Part shown: positions 34,332 to 42,242 of the stretch, one piece after another
How the letters are laid out: every line of letters begins with the position of its first letter
How positions within the stretch are numbered: the first letter of the stretch is position 1
Source of the DNA: Aeromicrobium endophyticum
GTDB lineage: Bacteria > Actinomycetota > Actinomycetes > Propionibacteriales > Nocardioidaceae
Assembly (NCBI RefSeq): GCF_003586285.1
Contig: NZ_QUBR01000002.1
Location: 1,054,001 to 1,118,000, forward strand
Length of the DNA stretch: 64,000 bases
Direction: 5' to 3'
Notes under the pieces: generated by a model
The model's database searches: none
Seen by the model: only the letters and a program-made list of their open reading frames with translations
Told to the model about the DNA's origin: nothing
Translations under genes and position numbers: made by a program

Positions 34332-35060
34332 TCAGGGCTTGTAGTTGCTCTTGGGCCTGCTCAGCGAGTGCACGTCGATCCTCGGCGTCGTCGGCAGCTC
34401 GCCGCGCACCTCGGCCATCATGGCAGTCAGGGCGTCCATCAGCCGGGTGGTGGCCGTGTCGAGGAGCTGCTCGGTGAGCTCCTGACCCTCGAGGTCGGAC
34501 AGGTCGACCGGGTCGCCGACCCGCACGTGGATCGTCGTGCGCGGGAACAGCCGCGGCTTCTTGCTGTATGGCCACAGGATCTGCTGCGGCCCCCACTGCA
34601 TGACGGGCACGAGCGGTCGGCCCGTCGCCAGCGCGACGCGCACCGCCCCCGTGCGTCCGGTCATGGGCCACGCGGCGGGATCGCGCGTGATGGTGCCCTC
34701 GGGGTAGATCGTGACGACGCTGCCGCCCTCGACGGCGTCGATCGCGGCCCGCAGCGACTCCGCCGCGCCGGCGGTGCTGCGGTAGACCGGGATCTGCTCG
34801 GCGTTGCGCAGGATCCGCCCGCCGACCGGCAGCGTCATCAGCGTGTCCTTGGCGAGGAAGCGCGGCGAGATGCCCTGGTCGACCATGAAGTGCGAGATCA
34901 GGAACGGGTCGAGGTGCGAGATGTGGTTGGGCGCCAGCACGAAGCCGCCCGCGGGCAGCTTCTCCTGGCCCTGCCAGTCGCGCTTGGTCAGCACCATCAG
35001 CAACGGCCTGATGAACAGCACGATGAGGCGCATGGTCCTCGGGAAGGGGCGTCGCTCCAT
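34332..35060 (-). CDS. plsC: 1-acyl-sn-glycerol-3-phosphate acyltransferase
   Basis: A 242-residue membrane-associated acyltransferase. The catalytic HX4D is H46-ISHL-D51 (NHISHLD), with the phosphate-binding block FLAKDTL and YPEGTITRD downstream. The first 25 residues contain one hydrophobic segment. It acylates lysophosphatidate to phosphatidate, using the glycerol-3-phosphate branch fed by gpsA downstream. Confidence 0.92.
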   Translation of the reverse strand: MERRPFPRTMRLIVLFIRPLLMVLTKRDWQGQEKLPAGGFVLAPNHISHLDPFLISHFMVDQGISPRFLAKDTLMTLPVGGRILRNAEQIPVYRSTAGAAESLRAAIDAVEGGSVVTIYPEGTITRDPAAWPMTGRTGAVRVALATGRPLVPVMQWGPQQILWPYSKKPRLFPRTTIHVRVGDPVDLSDLEGQELTEQLLDTATTRLMDALTAMMAEVRGELPTTPRIDVHSLSRPKSNYKP

Positions 35061-35103
35061 GGCGTCGAGCCTAGACGGTGAGGGGCGCGGCTAGGCTCGG
35101 ACC

Positions 35104-35307
35104 ATGCAGGGCACCGTGGCGACCTTCGACGAGACCTCGCGCACCGGCGACCTGCTGACCGACGACGGGCGCCGTCTCGACTACTCCGCCGAGGCGCTCG
35201 CCGACCACGTCCGCCTGCTGCGGGTCGGCCAGCGCGTCTTCGTCGAGACCGACCCCGCGACGCACGCCGTCACCCGCATCGCCATCTGGCACGACTCCCC
35301 CCGCTGA
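35104..35307 (+). CDS. Small cold-shock-domain-like protein
   Basis: A 67-residue protein resembling a shortened OB-fold/cold-shock domain: MQGTVATFDETSRTGDLLTDDG matches the GTVK(W/F)F...G(F/Y)G...DDG pattern, but the RNA-binding aromatic motifs RNP1 and RNP2 are weak. It is divergent from plsC (43-base gap) and convergent with leuD. Function unknown; nucleic-acid binding is inferred from the fold only. Confidence 0.7.
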   Translation: MQGTVATFDETSRTGDLLTDDGRRLDYSAEALADHVRLLRVGQRVFVETDPATHAVTRIAIWHDSPR

Positions 35308-35315
35308 CGCCTGGG

Positions 35316-35915
35316 TCAGAGGGTGACGGGCTTGTAGGCCGGACGCGCAGCCTCGTACGTGACGATGTCCTCTTCGTGGCTGAGGGTGATGCCGACGTCG
35401 TCGAGGCCCTCGAGCAGGCGCCAGCGCGTGTAGTCGTCGATCGTGAACGAGTCCTCGATCGCGTCGACGCCCTCGCCGGCACGCACCGTGCGGTTGACCA
35501 GGTCGAGCGAGACCGTGGCGCCCGGGTTGGCATCGAGGTGGTCCCACAGGCGCTGCACGACCTTGTCGTCGACCTGGGCCGCCAGCAGGCCCGACTTGCC
35601 GGAGTTGCCGCGGAAGATGTCGGCGAAGCGCGGCGAGACGACGACCTTGAAGCCGAAGTTCTGCAGCGCCCACACGGCGTGCTCGCGCGACGAGCCGGTG
35701 CCGAAGTCGGGGCCGGCGACCAGCACGGTCGCGTCGGCGTACACGGGACGGTTGAGGACGAACTCGGGGTCCTTGCGCCAGGCCTCGAAGAGCCCGTCCT
35801 CGAAGCCGTCGCGGGTGACCTTCTTGAGCCAGTGCGCCGGGATGATCTGGTCGGTGTCGACGTTGCTGCGGCGCAGCGGCACGGCGACGCCGGTGTGGGT
35901 CGTGAACTTCTCCAT
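35316..35915 (-). CDS. leuD: 3-isopropylmalate dehydratase small subunit
   Basis: A 199-residue aconitase swivel-domain subunit of isopropylmalate isomerase (leucine synthesis). Blocks [17 protein letters not shown] and [13 protein letters not shown] are typical. It follows leuC after two bases and acts as a heterodimer with it. Confidence 0.96.
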   Translation of the reverse strand: MEKFTTHTGVAVPLRRSNVDTDQIIPAHWLKKVTRDGFEDGLFEAWRKDPEFVLNRPVYADATVLVAGPDFGTGSSREHAVWALQNFGFKVVVSPRFADIFRGNSGKSGLLAAQVDDKVVQRLWDHLDANPGATVSLDLVNRTVRAGEGVDAIEDSFTIDDYTRWRLLEGLDDVGITLSHEEDIVTYEAARPAYKPVTL

Positions 35916-35917
35916 GG

Positions 35918-37339
35918 TCAGGCTCCTGCCTTCTCGAGCTGCACGAGGTCGGCGGGCCCGGCGAGGTGGCCGAGGATGCCCGTCGCCACCGCGACGTCCG
36001 GCGACACCAGGTGCGTGCGACCGCCCTTGCCCTGGCGTCCCTCGAAGTTGCGGTTGGACGTCGACGCGGCCCGCTCGCCGACCATGAGCTGGTCGGGGTT
36101 CATGCCGAGGCACATCGAGCAGCCCGCCCCGCGCCACTCGGCTCCGGCCTCCTTGAAGATGACGTCGAGGCCCTCCTGCTCGGCCTGCAGGCGCACGCGC
36201 ACCGAACCCGGCACCACCAGGATGCGGGTGTCGTCGGCCACCTTGTGGCCCTTCATGAGCGAGGCGGCGACGCGCAGGTCCTCGATGCGTCCGTTGGTGC
36301 ACGAGCCGATGAAGACCGTGTCGACCTTGATGTCCTTCATCGGCGTGCCGGCGGTGAGCCCCATGTACGTCAGGGCGTTCTCGGCGGCGATGCGCTCGTT
36401 GTCGTCCTCGAACGAGGCCGGGTCGGGGACGTTGCCCGACAGCGGCACGCCCTGGCCGGGGTTGGTGCCCCACGTGACGAACGGCGTGATGGTCGAGGCG
36501 TCGATCGTGATGACCTTGTCGAACTCGGCGTCATCGTCGGTCACGAGGCTGTCCCAGTGCGCCACGGCGGCGTCCCAGTCGGCACCGGTCGGCGCGGACG
36601 GACGCCCCCTGAGGTAGTCGTAGGTGACCTGGTCGGGGGCGATGAGTCCGGCCTTGGCGCCCCACTCGATCGACATGTTGCAGATCGTCATGCGGGCCTC
36701 CATCGAGAGCGCCCGGATCGCGTCGCCGCGGTATTCCACGATGTAGCCCTGGCCGCCACCCGTGGTCTCCTGCGTGATGAGCGCGAGGATGAGGTCCTTG
36801 GCGGTCGATCCCGCGGGGAGGTCGCCGACGACCTCGACGGCCATCATCTTGGGACGCGCCTGCGACAGCGACTGCGTGGCGAGCACGTGCTCGACCTCGG
36901 AGGTGCCGATGCCGAAGGCGATCGAGCCGAAGGCACCGTGCGTGGCGGTGTGCGAGTCGCCGCACACGATCGTCATGCCGGGCTGCGTCAGGCCGAGCTG
37001 CGGGCCGACGACGTGGACGATGCCCTGGTCGATGTCGCCCATGGGGTGCAGGCGGACGCCGAACTCCTCGCAGTTGCGGCGCAGCGTCTCGACCTGCGTG
37101 CGCGACACCAGGTCGGCGATCGGCTTGTCGAGATCGGTCGTCGGGATGTTGTGGTCCTCGGTCGCGATCGTCAGGTCGGGACGGCGCACGGAGCGCCCCG
37201 CGAGGCGGAGGCCGTCGAAGGCCTGAGGGCTGGTGACCTCGTGGATGAGGTGAAGATCGATGTAGAGCAGGTCGGGCTCACCCTCGTGGCTCCGGACGAC
37301 GTGCTCGTCCCAGACCTTCTCGGCCAGTGTCCTGCCCAT
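35918..37339 (-). CDS. leuC: 3-isopropylmalate dehydratase large subunit
   Basis: A 473-residue aconitase-superfamily subunit that binds a [4Fe-4S] cluster. Cluster cysteines lie in [15 protein letters not shown] and in [10 protein letters not shown]; the N-terminal [15 protein letters not shown] and [23 protein letters not shown] blocks are typical. A GAGGAG ribosome site lies six bases before the ATG. It is divergent from ndgR, whose homologues control leuCD. Confidence 0.97.
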   Translation of the reverse strand: MGRTLAEKVWDEHVVRSHEGEPDLLYIDLHLIHEVTSPQAFDGLRLAGRSVRRPDLTIATEDHNIPTTDLDKPIADLVSRTQVETLRRNCEEFGVRLHPMGDIDQGIVHVVGPQLGLTQPGMTIVCGDSHTATHGAFGSIAFGIGTSEVEHVLATQSLSQARPKMMAVEVVGDLPAGSTAKDLILALITQETTGGGQGYIVEYRGDAIRALSMEARMTICNMSIEWGAKAGLIAPDQVTYDYLRGRPSAPTGADWDAAVAHWDSLVTDDDAEFDKVITIDASTITPFVTWGTNPGQGVPLSGNVPDPASFEDDNERIAAENALTYMGLTAGTPMKDIKVDTVFIGSCTNGRIEDLRVAASLMKGHKVADDTRILVVPGSVRVRLQAEQEGLDVIFKEAGAEWRGAGCSMCLGMNPDQLMVGERAASTSNRNFEGRQGKGGRTHLVSPDVAVATGILGHLAGPADLVQLEKAGA

Positions 37340-37375
37340 GGTGCTCTCCTCGCGCTCACTTGCGTCTCACAATGC

Positions 37376-37389
37376 GATACGGCAGTATC
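37376..37389. promoter_or_regulatory. Inverted repeat between leuC and ndgR (candidate NdgR operator)
   Basis: GATAC-GGCA-GTATC lies in the 55-base divergent gap. On the minus strand a TTGATA -35-like element (37392-37387) overlaps it, as does the region just before ndgR on the plus strand. A regulator bound here could control both genes. The actual NdgR/LtbR recognition sequence was not compared. Confidence 0.45.
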
Positions 37390-37394
37390 AACTC

Positions 37395-38111
37395 ATGGAC
37401 AACTCTAGCGGAGTCGGCGTTCTCGACAAAGCGGCGATGGTGCTGGCAGCGCTCGAGCCCGGCCCGGCGACGCTGGCCGGTCTGGTGGCCAGCACGGGCC
37501 TGGCCCGCCCGACCGCGCACCGCCTCGCGGTGGCGCTCGAGCACCACCGACTCGTCGCGCGCGACATGCAGGGACGCTTCATCCTCGGCCCCCGCCTCGG
37601 CGAGCTCGCCGCGGCCGCCGGCGAGGACCGGCTGCTGGCCGCCGCCGGCCCGGTGCTGGCCCGCCTGCGCGACATCACGGGCGAGTCGGCCCAGCTGTTC
37701 CGGCGCCAGGGCGACTTCCGCGTGTGCGTCGCGGCCGCCGATCGTCCGACGGGTCTGCGCGACTCGATCCCCGTCGGCGGGCAGCTGACCATGGCAGCCG
37801 GCTCGGCCGCCCAGATCCTGCTGTCGTGGGAGGACCCCGAGCGCATGAACAAGGGACTGCTCAAGGCGACGTTCTCGGCCGCCGAGCTGTCGGCCGTGCG
37901 GCGGCGCGGATGGGCCCAGAGCGTCGGTGAGCGCGAGAACGGCGTCGGCTCGGTGTCTGCACCGGTGCGCTCCCCCTCCGGCAAGGTCGTCGCCGCGGTG
38001 TCGGTGTCGGGCCCGCTCGAGCGGCTGACCCGCCAGCCCGGACGCATGCACGCCCCGGCCGTGGTCGCCGCCGCCGAGCGGCTGTCGCAGAGCCTGCGCC
38101 GCTCGTCCTGA
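37395..38111 (+). CDS. ndgR: IclR-family regulator of leucine/amino acid genes (NdgR/LtbR type)
   Basis: A 238-residue IclR regulator. It begins MDNSSGVGVLDKAAMVLAAL and has the winged-helix block GLARPTAHRLAVALEHH, both strongly reminiscent of Streptomyces NdgR and corynebacterial LtbR. The effector domain follows (residues 80-235). Those proteins control leuCD from the same divergent position. The start is the Met of this conserved N-terminus rather than an in-frame ATG 57 bases upstream that would overlap the leuC start. Confidence 0.93.
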   Translation: MDNSSGVGVLDKAAMVLAALEPGPATLAGLVASTGLARPTAHRLAVALEHHRLVARDMQGRFILGPRLGELAAAAGEDRLLAAAGPVLARLRDITGESAQLFRRQGDFRVCVAAADRPTGLRDSIPVGGQLTMAAGSAAQILLSWEDPERMNKGLLKATFSAAELSAVRRRGWAQSVGERENGVGSVSAPVRSPSGKVVAAVSVSGPLERLTRQPGRMHAPAVVAAAERLSQSLRRSS

Positions 38112-38130
38112 TCCGGCCGGCCGGATGCCG

Positions 38131-38571
38131 CTAGGCGGCGAGGTCGTCGGGAGCCGCGATGCGGACCCGCTCGTCATTGGCAAGGAATACCGGCCAGACG
38201 TCGATCGGCGCCCGACGGCCGGCACCATCGAGCTCGCGGGCCCACTCTCGATCGTCCGCGCGACGGTCGTCGGGGCCCGGACGCGCGTACATCATCGCGA
38301 CCGAGCCGCCGGGCACGCTGTCGACCACGACGGTGGTGAGCACGTCGACCAGGTTGACGACCGTGGCGGCGTCGGGCTGCTCGGGGCAGTCCTCGATCTT
38401 CAGGAAGATCGAGGTCCACTCGCCCAGCGGGCCGAACACCACGCACCACAGCTGTGGACGGCTGAAGCCCCACCGGCCCTTCAACGACCGCCAGAAGCGG
38501 TCGAGGTCGGAGACGGCGCGGGTCGGCGGCAGCTCGTCGGGCGGCAGGAGCGGAGGGACGTCGTCGGTCAT
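38131..38571 (-). CDS. Uncharacterised protein
   Basis: A 146-residue soluble protein with a proline-rich acidic N-terminus (DDVPPLLPPDELPPTRAV), a central hydrophobic and aromatic region (FWRSLKGRWGFSRPQLWCVVFGPLGEW) and a C-terminus ending VWPVFLANDERVRIAAPDDLAA. I do not recognise a family. Its stop is 19 bases from the convergent ndgR stop. Third-position GC and composition match its neighbours, supporting a real gene. Confidence 0.65.
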   Translation of the reverse strand: MTDDVPPLLPPDELPPTRAVSDLDRFWRSLKGRWGFSRPQLWCVVFGPLGEWTSIFLKIEDCPEQPDAATVVNLVDVLTTVVVDSVPGGSVAMMYARPGPDDRRADDREWARELDGAGRRAPIDVWPVFLANDERVRIAAPDDLAA

Positions 38572-38630
38572 GCTCCGAGCCTGGCGCCCGGCGGCACGGC
38601 CGTCGAACGGCCGTCCACAGGCTGCGTCGG

Positions 38631-39149
38631 TCAGGCCAGGGCGGCGATGAGCTGGTCCTTGCGCATGCGCGAGTAGCCGGGCACGCCCTGCTGGCGCGCC
38701 GCGGCCCGCAGCTGGGCCACGGTCTGCTCGGCGGGTGCCGCAGCATCGGCCGGCACGGCCGAGTCGGCCGGAGCGGCGGTCTCGACCGGGGCGGGCACCT
38801 CGGCCGCGGCCACCGGCTCGGGCGGCGCTGCGACGGCAGCGGTGGCCTTCGTGGTCTTGGCACCCTTGCTGCCCTTGCTGCCCTTGCTGCCCTTGGAGCC
38901 CTTCGCGGCCTTGGCGGCCTTCTTGATCTCGGCCTTCAGCTCGGACGTCCTCTTCTCGAGCTTCTCCTCGAGCTTGGCGACGTTCTTCTCGAGCTTCTTG
39001 ATCGTCGCGCGAGCCGCGACCAGCTCGCTGTCGACCGCGGGCTTGACGTTCTTCAGCGCCTTCGGTGCCTTGGGCGGCTTGATCTTGGGAGCGGACGCGC
39101 CCTTGCGGGAGGACGTGGTCTTGCTCGCGGACTTGTTCTTGCTGGCCAT
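38631..39149 (-). CDS. Lysine-rich coiled-coil protein with C-terminal Rho-N/SAP-like domain
   Basis: A 172-residue, very basic protein. Residues 1-35 are a Lys/Ser/Pro-rich tail, about 42-85 a coiled coil (VAARATIKKLEKNVAKLEEKLE), then four tandem G-S-K triplets encoded by a 9-base DNA repeat, and an Ala/Pro linker. The C-terminal 30 residues (TVAQLRAAARQQGVPGYSRMRKDQLIAAL) look like the Rho N-terminal or SAP helix-extended-loop-helix motif that binds nucleic acid. The composition recalls nucleoid-associated proteins. It shares its C-terminal motif with the next gene. Confidence 0.75.
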   Translation of the reverse strand: MASKNKSASKTTSSRKGASAPKIKPPKAPKALKNVKPAVDSELVAARATIKKLEKNVAKLEEKLEKRTSELKAEIKKAAKAAKGSKGSKGSKGSKGAKTTKATAAVAAPPEPVAAAEVPAPVETAAPADSAVPADAAAPAEQTVAQLRAAARQQGVPGYSRMRKDQLIAALA

Positions 39150-39209
39150 GAGGCTCCTCGGCTCGGACGGATAGGAGCAGATGGTGCCACCCCAAAGTGA
39201 ACAGCAGGT

Positions 39210-39707
39210 TCAGATCAGCACGTCGAGCAGCTGCTGCTTGCTCATCCGCGAGTAGCCCGACACGCCCTGCTCCCGTGCTGCCGACCGCAGTCGGGTGACG
39301 TTCCACGACGCCTCGGGCAGCTCGGGAGCGTCCTTGAGCGCCATCGGCTCGGCACGCGGGCGGTCGTCGGTGCCGTGGTCGGCGATCGCCTGGCGGATCT
39401 TCTTCTCGGCCTTGGCCGACGCCCGCTGGCGCGCCGCCTCCGTGGCCTCGACGAGCGCCCGCTCGGCGCGCTCGGTGACCTTCTTGACGCGCGACTTGTG
39501 CTTGGCGGCGCGGCGCTTCCAGTGGTCGACCTGGCCCTCGAGCATCTCGACCCTGGCTCGAAGGGCCGTCACCTGGGCTTCGAGCTCGTCGACCGTCGCC
39601 GTGGCGGCCGCGAGCTGCTTCTCGAGCTTGGCGCCCGAGCCCCTGCCCGAGCCCTTGCCCTTGCCGCCAGAGACCGGCGCGGTCGGGCGCGGGTGGATGT
39701 CGACCAT
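39210..39707 (-). CDS. Coiled-coil protein with C-terminal Rho-N/SAP-like domain (paralogue of neighbour)
   Basis: A 165-residue protein with a Gly/Lys-rich N-terminus, a central coiled coil (about residues 28-100, DELEAQVTALRARVEMLEGQVDHWKRR) and the same C-terminal motif as the neighbouring gene (VTRLRSAAREQGVSGYSRMSKQQLLDVL). A GGAGG ribosome site lies five bases before this ATG, which decides against earlier in-frame starts. Nucleic-acid binding is inferred. Confidence 0.75.
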   Translation of the reverse strand: MVDIHPRPTAPVSGGKGKGSGRGSGAKLEKQLAAATATVDELEAQVTALRARVEMLEGQVDHWKRRAAKHKSRVKKVTERAERALVEATEAARQRASAKAEKKIRQAIADHGTDDRPRAEPMALKDAPELPEASWNVTRLRSAAREQGVSGYSRMSKQQLLDVLI

Positions 39708-39790
39708 CGTGTCCTCCGTCTGCTGTGCTGGTGGCAGCATCATGGCGGATCGAGATGAACCCTGCCGGGGTTCGACGGCATCCGGGACGA

Positions 39791-40255
39791 TCAGAACAGC
39801 CCGGGCCGCTCGAGCTCGAGCAGCGTCCGCTTGCGATCGATGCCGCCGGCGTACCCCGTGAGCGAGCCGTCGGCCCCGATGACGCGGTGGCACGGCACGA
39901 CGATCGGGATGGGGTTGGCTCCGTTGGCGGCCCCGACGGCCCGAGAGATACCGGGCTCGTAGCCGAGGCGGCGGGCGATGTCGCCGTAGCTCGCCGTCTC
40001 GCCGTACGGGATCCGCAGCAGCTCGGACCACACCTTCTTCTGGAACTCGGTGCCATCGCTGGCCAGTGGGAGGTCGAAGGCGGTGCGGTCGCCCGCGAAA
40101 TACTCGACGAGCTGCTGCTCGGTGCGGTCGAGGACAGGATCGGGCGTCCGCGACCCGCGGGGCGAGGAGGCCCCGAAGCCGATCGCGGTGACGAGCCCCG
40201 CCGAGACGTGGATGCGGAGCCCGCCGATGGGCGAGTCGAGCCAGCGTGTGGTCAT
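39791..40255 (-). CDS. ogt: Methylated-DNA--[protein]-cysteine S-methyltransferase
   Basis: A 154-residue suicide alkyltransferase that repairs O6-methylguanine. The acceptor cysteine is C122 in IPIVVPCHRVIG; FQKKVWSELLRIPYGETASYGDIA is the DNA-binding helix-turn-helix. The ATG overlaps the ada/alkA stop (ATGA), so it would share that gene's damage-type promoter. Confidence 0.95.
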   Translation of the reverse strand: MTTRWLDSPIGGLRIHVSAGLVTAIGFGASSPRGSRTPDPVLDRTEQQLVEYFAGDRTAFDLPLASDGTEFQKKVWSELLRIPYGETASYGDIARRLGYEPGISRAVGAANGANPIPIVVPCHRVIGADGSLTGYAGGIDRKRTLLELERPGLF

Positions 40256-41697
40256 GACGGTGTCCTTTCGAAGGCGGCGGTGGCCCGCCACAGGTGCATG
40301 CCCGCGTAGGAGCGCCAGGGGCGCCACCGGGCGGTGTCGTCGTCGTGGAGGCCACGACGGTCGAGCTCGCGTCGCAGCACGAGATCGGTCGTGAGGAGGA
40401 CGTCGGGGTGCGCGAGGGCCCGCATCACGACGTAGTCGGCGGTCCACGGCCCGATGCCGCGCATGGCCAGCAGCTGGGCGCGGACGGCGTCGCGGTCGCC
40501 GCCGGGCGACAGGTCGACGGTGCCGTCGGCGACGGCCGTCGCCAGGCCCACGATCGTGCGCGCGCGGGCGTGGGGCATGCCCATGTCGGTGGGATCGGCA
40601 CCGGCGAAGGACTCGGCGGTCGGGAAGGCGTGCGTGAGCCCGAAGGCCGCCGCCAGCTCGAAGTCGACGCGCGTGCCCCGCAGCGGGACCTGCCGGCCCA
40701 GCACCGTGTTGGCCCCGGCCACCGACACCTGCTGACCGACGATCGTGCGCACGGCCACCTCGAAGCCGTCGACGTGCGACGGGACGCGCAGGCCGGGGGC
40801 CGCCGCCACGAGGTCGCGCAGCTCGGGATCGGCGGCCAGCACCGCGTCGATGGCGACCGGATCGGCATCGAGGTCGAGCATGCGGCGCACGCGTCCGATG
40901 GCGACCGCGGTGTCGCGCAGGTCGGCCAGCTCGAGCTCGCAGTCGACGTGGTCGTCGTGCAGCACCAGGGCCGCGACGCCGAGGCCGTGCGGCAGGCGCA
41001 GCACGCGGGCGTACGTCGTGCCCTCGACGGTCTCGACGCCGGGCAGGACGTGCGCGGCGAGGAAGTCGAGCAGAGAGGTGGCGTGGAAGGGCTGCCGCAC
41101 GGCCAGCCGCACCGTGATGCGTCCGGTGGGCGTGGTGCGCCGGCGTCCGCGCATCTGCGTCGGCGTGAGGGCGTACGTCTGGCGCACCGAGTCGTTGAAC
41201 TGTCGGACGGACGCGAAGCCCGCGGCGAAGGCGATGTCGGACATCGGCATGTCGGTGGTCTCGATCAGCACTCGGGCGGCGTGCGCGCGGTTGCTGCGGG
41301 CGATCGCGAGGGGGCCGGCACCGAGCTCGTCGGTGAGCAGGCGGGTGACGTGCCGCGAGCTGTAGCCCAGCCGATCGGCCAGGCCGTCCACCCCCTCGCG
41401 CTCGACCACCCCGTCGCCGATGAGCTGCATCGCGCGCCCCACGGCATCGGCCCGCACGTCCCACTCCGGCGAGCCGGGCGTGGTGTCGGGCCGGCAGCGC
41501 CGGCAGGCGCGGTAGCCCGCCTCCTGCGCCGAGGCGGCGGTGGGGTGGAACGTGACGTTGCCGGCCTTGGGCGTGACCGCCGGGCACGACGGACGGCAGT
41601 AGATGCCGGTGGTGGCGACAGCGGTGTAGAACACCCCGTCGAAGCGGGCGTCGCGCGCCTGCACGGCACGGAAGCAGCGCTCGTGGTCGGTGTGCAT
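40252..41697 (-). CDS. Ada-like regulator fused to AlkA 3-methyladenine DNA glycosylase
   Basis: A 481-residue fusion. Residues 1-75 are the Ada methyl-phosphotriester domain with zinc cysteines C34, C38, C65 and C68; residues about 80-185 are an AraC-type DNA-binding domain; the rest is AlkA (N-terminal domain, then helix-hairpin-helix MRGIGPWTADYVVMR and the catalytic-Asp region TTDLVLRREL). It senses methylated phosphate and excises alkylated bases. The ATG is six bases after a CATGAT -10 within a damage-type promoter, so translation is probably leaderless. Confidence 0.93.
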   Translation of the reverse strand: MHTDHERCFRAVQARDARFDGVFYTAVATTGIYCRPSCPAVTPKAGNVTFHPTAASAQEAGYRACRRCRPDTTPGSPEWDVRADAVGRAMQLIGDGVVEREGVDGLADRLGYSSRHVTRLLTDELGAGPLAIARSNRAHAARVLIETTDMPMSDIAFAAGFASVRQFNDSVRQTYALTPTQMRGRRRTTPTGRITVRLAVRQPFHATSLLDFLAAHVLPGVETVEGTTYARVLRLPHGLGVAALVLHDDHVDCELELADLRDTAVAIGRVRRMLDLDADPVAIDAVLAADPELRDLVAAAPGLRVPSHVDGFEVAVRTIVGQQVSVAGANTVLGRQVPLRGTRVDFELAAAFGLTHAFPTAESFAGADPTDMGMPHARARTIVGLATAVADGTVDLSPGGDRDAVRAQLLAMRGIGPWTADYVVMRALAHPDVLLTTDLVLRRELDRRGLHDDDTARWRPWRSYAGMHLWRATAAFERTPS

Positions 41698-41703
41698 GAC
41701 TCC

Positions 41704-41725
41704 ATCATGACCGGCGCCACCGACA
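41704..41725 (-). promoter_or_regulatory. PafBC-type DNA-damage promoter of the ada/alkA-ogt operon
   Basis: On the minus strand TGTCGGTG (41725-41718), eight bases, CATGAT (41709-41704), six bases, ATG. The layout is identical to dinB and the VOC gene in this window. Confidence 0.72.
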
Positions 41726-41783
41726 GGCACTGGCGGGTATCGGACATGAAGGGTGCGGGCCCTCGCGGGCGCTGTGGTAGACC

Positions 41784-42224
41784 GTGGTCGTGCGCATCAC
41801 GTGGTTGCCCAGCGAGGACGTCCCCGCCGCCACGCTCGTGCGGCTGGTCGGCGAGCTGACCGGATCCACCGACGGCGTCAGCATCGTGCGGGCGTGCCGC
41901 GGCTGCGGCAGCGACCGGCACGGCAAGCCGCAGGTCGTGGTACCGCCGGGATCGCCCGGGGTGCACCTCAGCCTGAGCAGGTCGGGCGGACGAACCGTCG
42001 TCGCCGTGACGGATGCCGGCCCCGTCGGCGTCGACCTCGAGCGCCTGCACGCCGACACGTCGGACGACCTGGTGGCCTGGGTGCGCGCAGAGTCGCTCGT
42101 CAAGGCCACCGGCCACGGGCTCACGATCGACCCGACCACCCTCGACGTCCCGCACCGGACGCTCGACCTGGACGCCCCCGACGGCTTCGTCGCTGCCGTC
42201 ACCGTCCTGACGGGGCCAGCCTGA
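41784..42224 (+). CDS. Small 4'-phosphopantetheinyl transferase superfamily protein
   Basis: A 146-residue, short, Sfp-like protein. It has the magnesium motif VGVDLERL (about residues 83-90) and a W-V-R-A-E-S-L-V-K variant of the WxxKES/AxxK motif, in which an Arg replaces the first Lys. The N-terminal half has a CRGCGSDRHGKP block, like GRCxxCGxxHGKP in Sfp proteins. The C-terminal part is shorter than usual (Sfp about 220). The target could be the carrier domain of the nearby peptide synthetase. The start is GTG; another GTG two codons on is possible. Confidence 0.78.
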   Translation: MVVRITWLPSEDVPAATLVRLVGELTGSTDGVSIVRACRGCGSDRHGKPQVVVPPGSPGVHLSLSRSGGRTVVAVTDAGPVGVDLERLHADTSDDLVAWVRAESLVKATGHGLTIDPTTLDVPHRTLDLDAPDGFVAAVTVLTGPA

Positions 42225-42242
42225 CGAAGCAGGCGCGACGGA

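Noticed and set aside
37340-37394. Leucine attenuator or riboswitch before leuC
   Set aside because: The leader is only 55 bases, with no leucine-rich short reading frame and no terminator hairpin; the divergent NdgR-type regulator is a sufficient explanation.
37338-37394. Upstream ATG start for ndgR
   Set aside because: It would overlap leuC and add residues absent from the NdgR family, whose N-terminus matches MDNSSGVGVLDKAA.
38868-38912. Possible CRISPR-like or satellite repeat of CCCTTGCTG units
   Set aside because: The 9-base units lie in frame within a Lys-rich coding sequence and encode G-S-K triplets, so it is a coding microsatellite.
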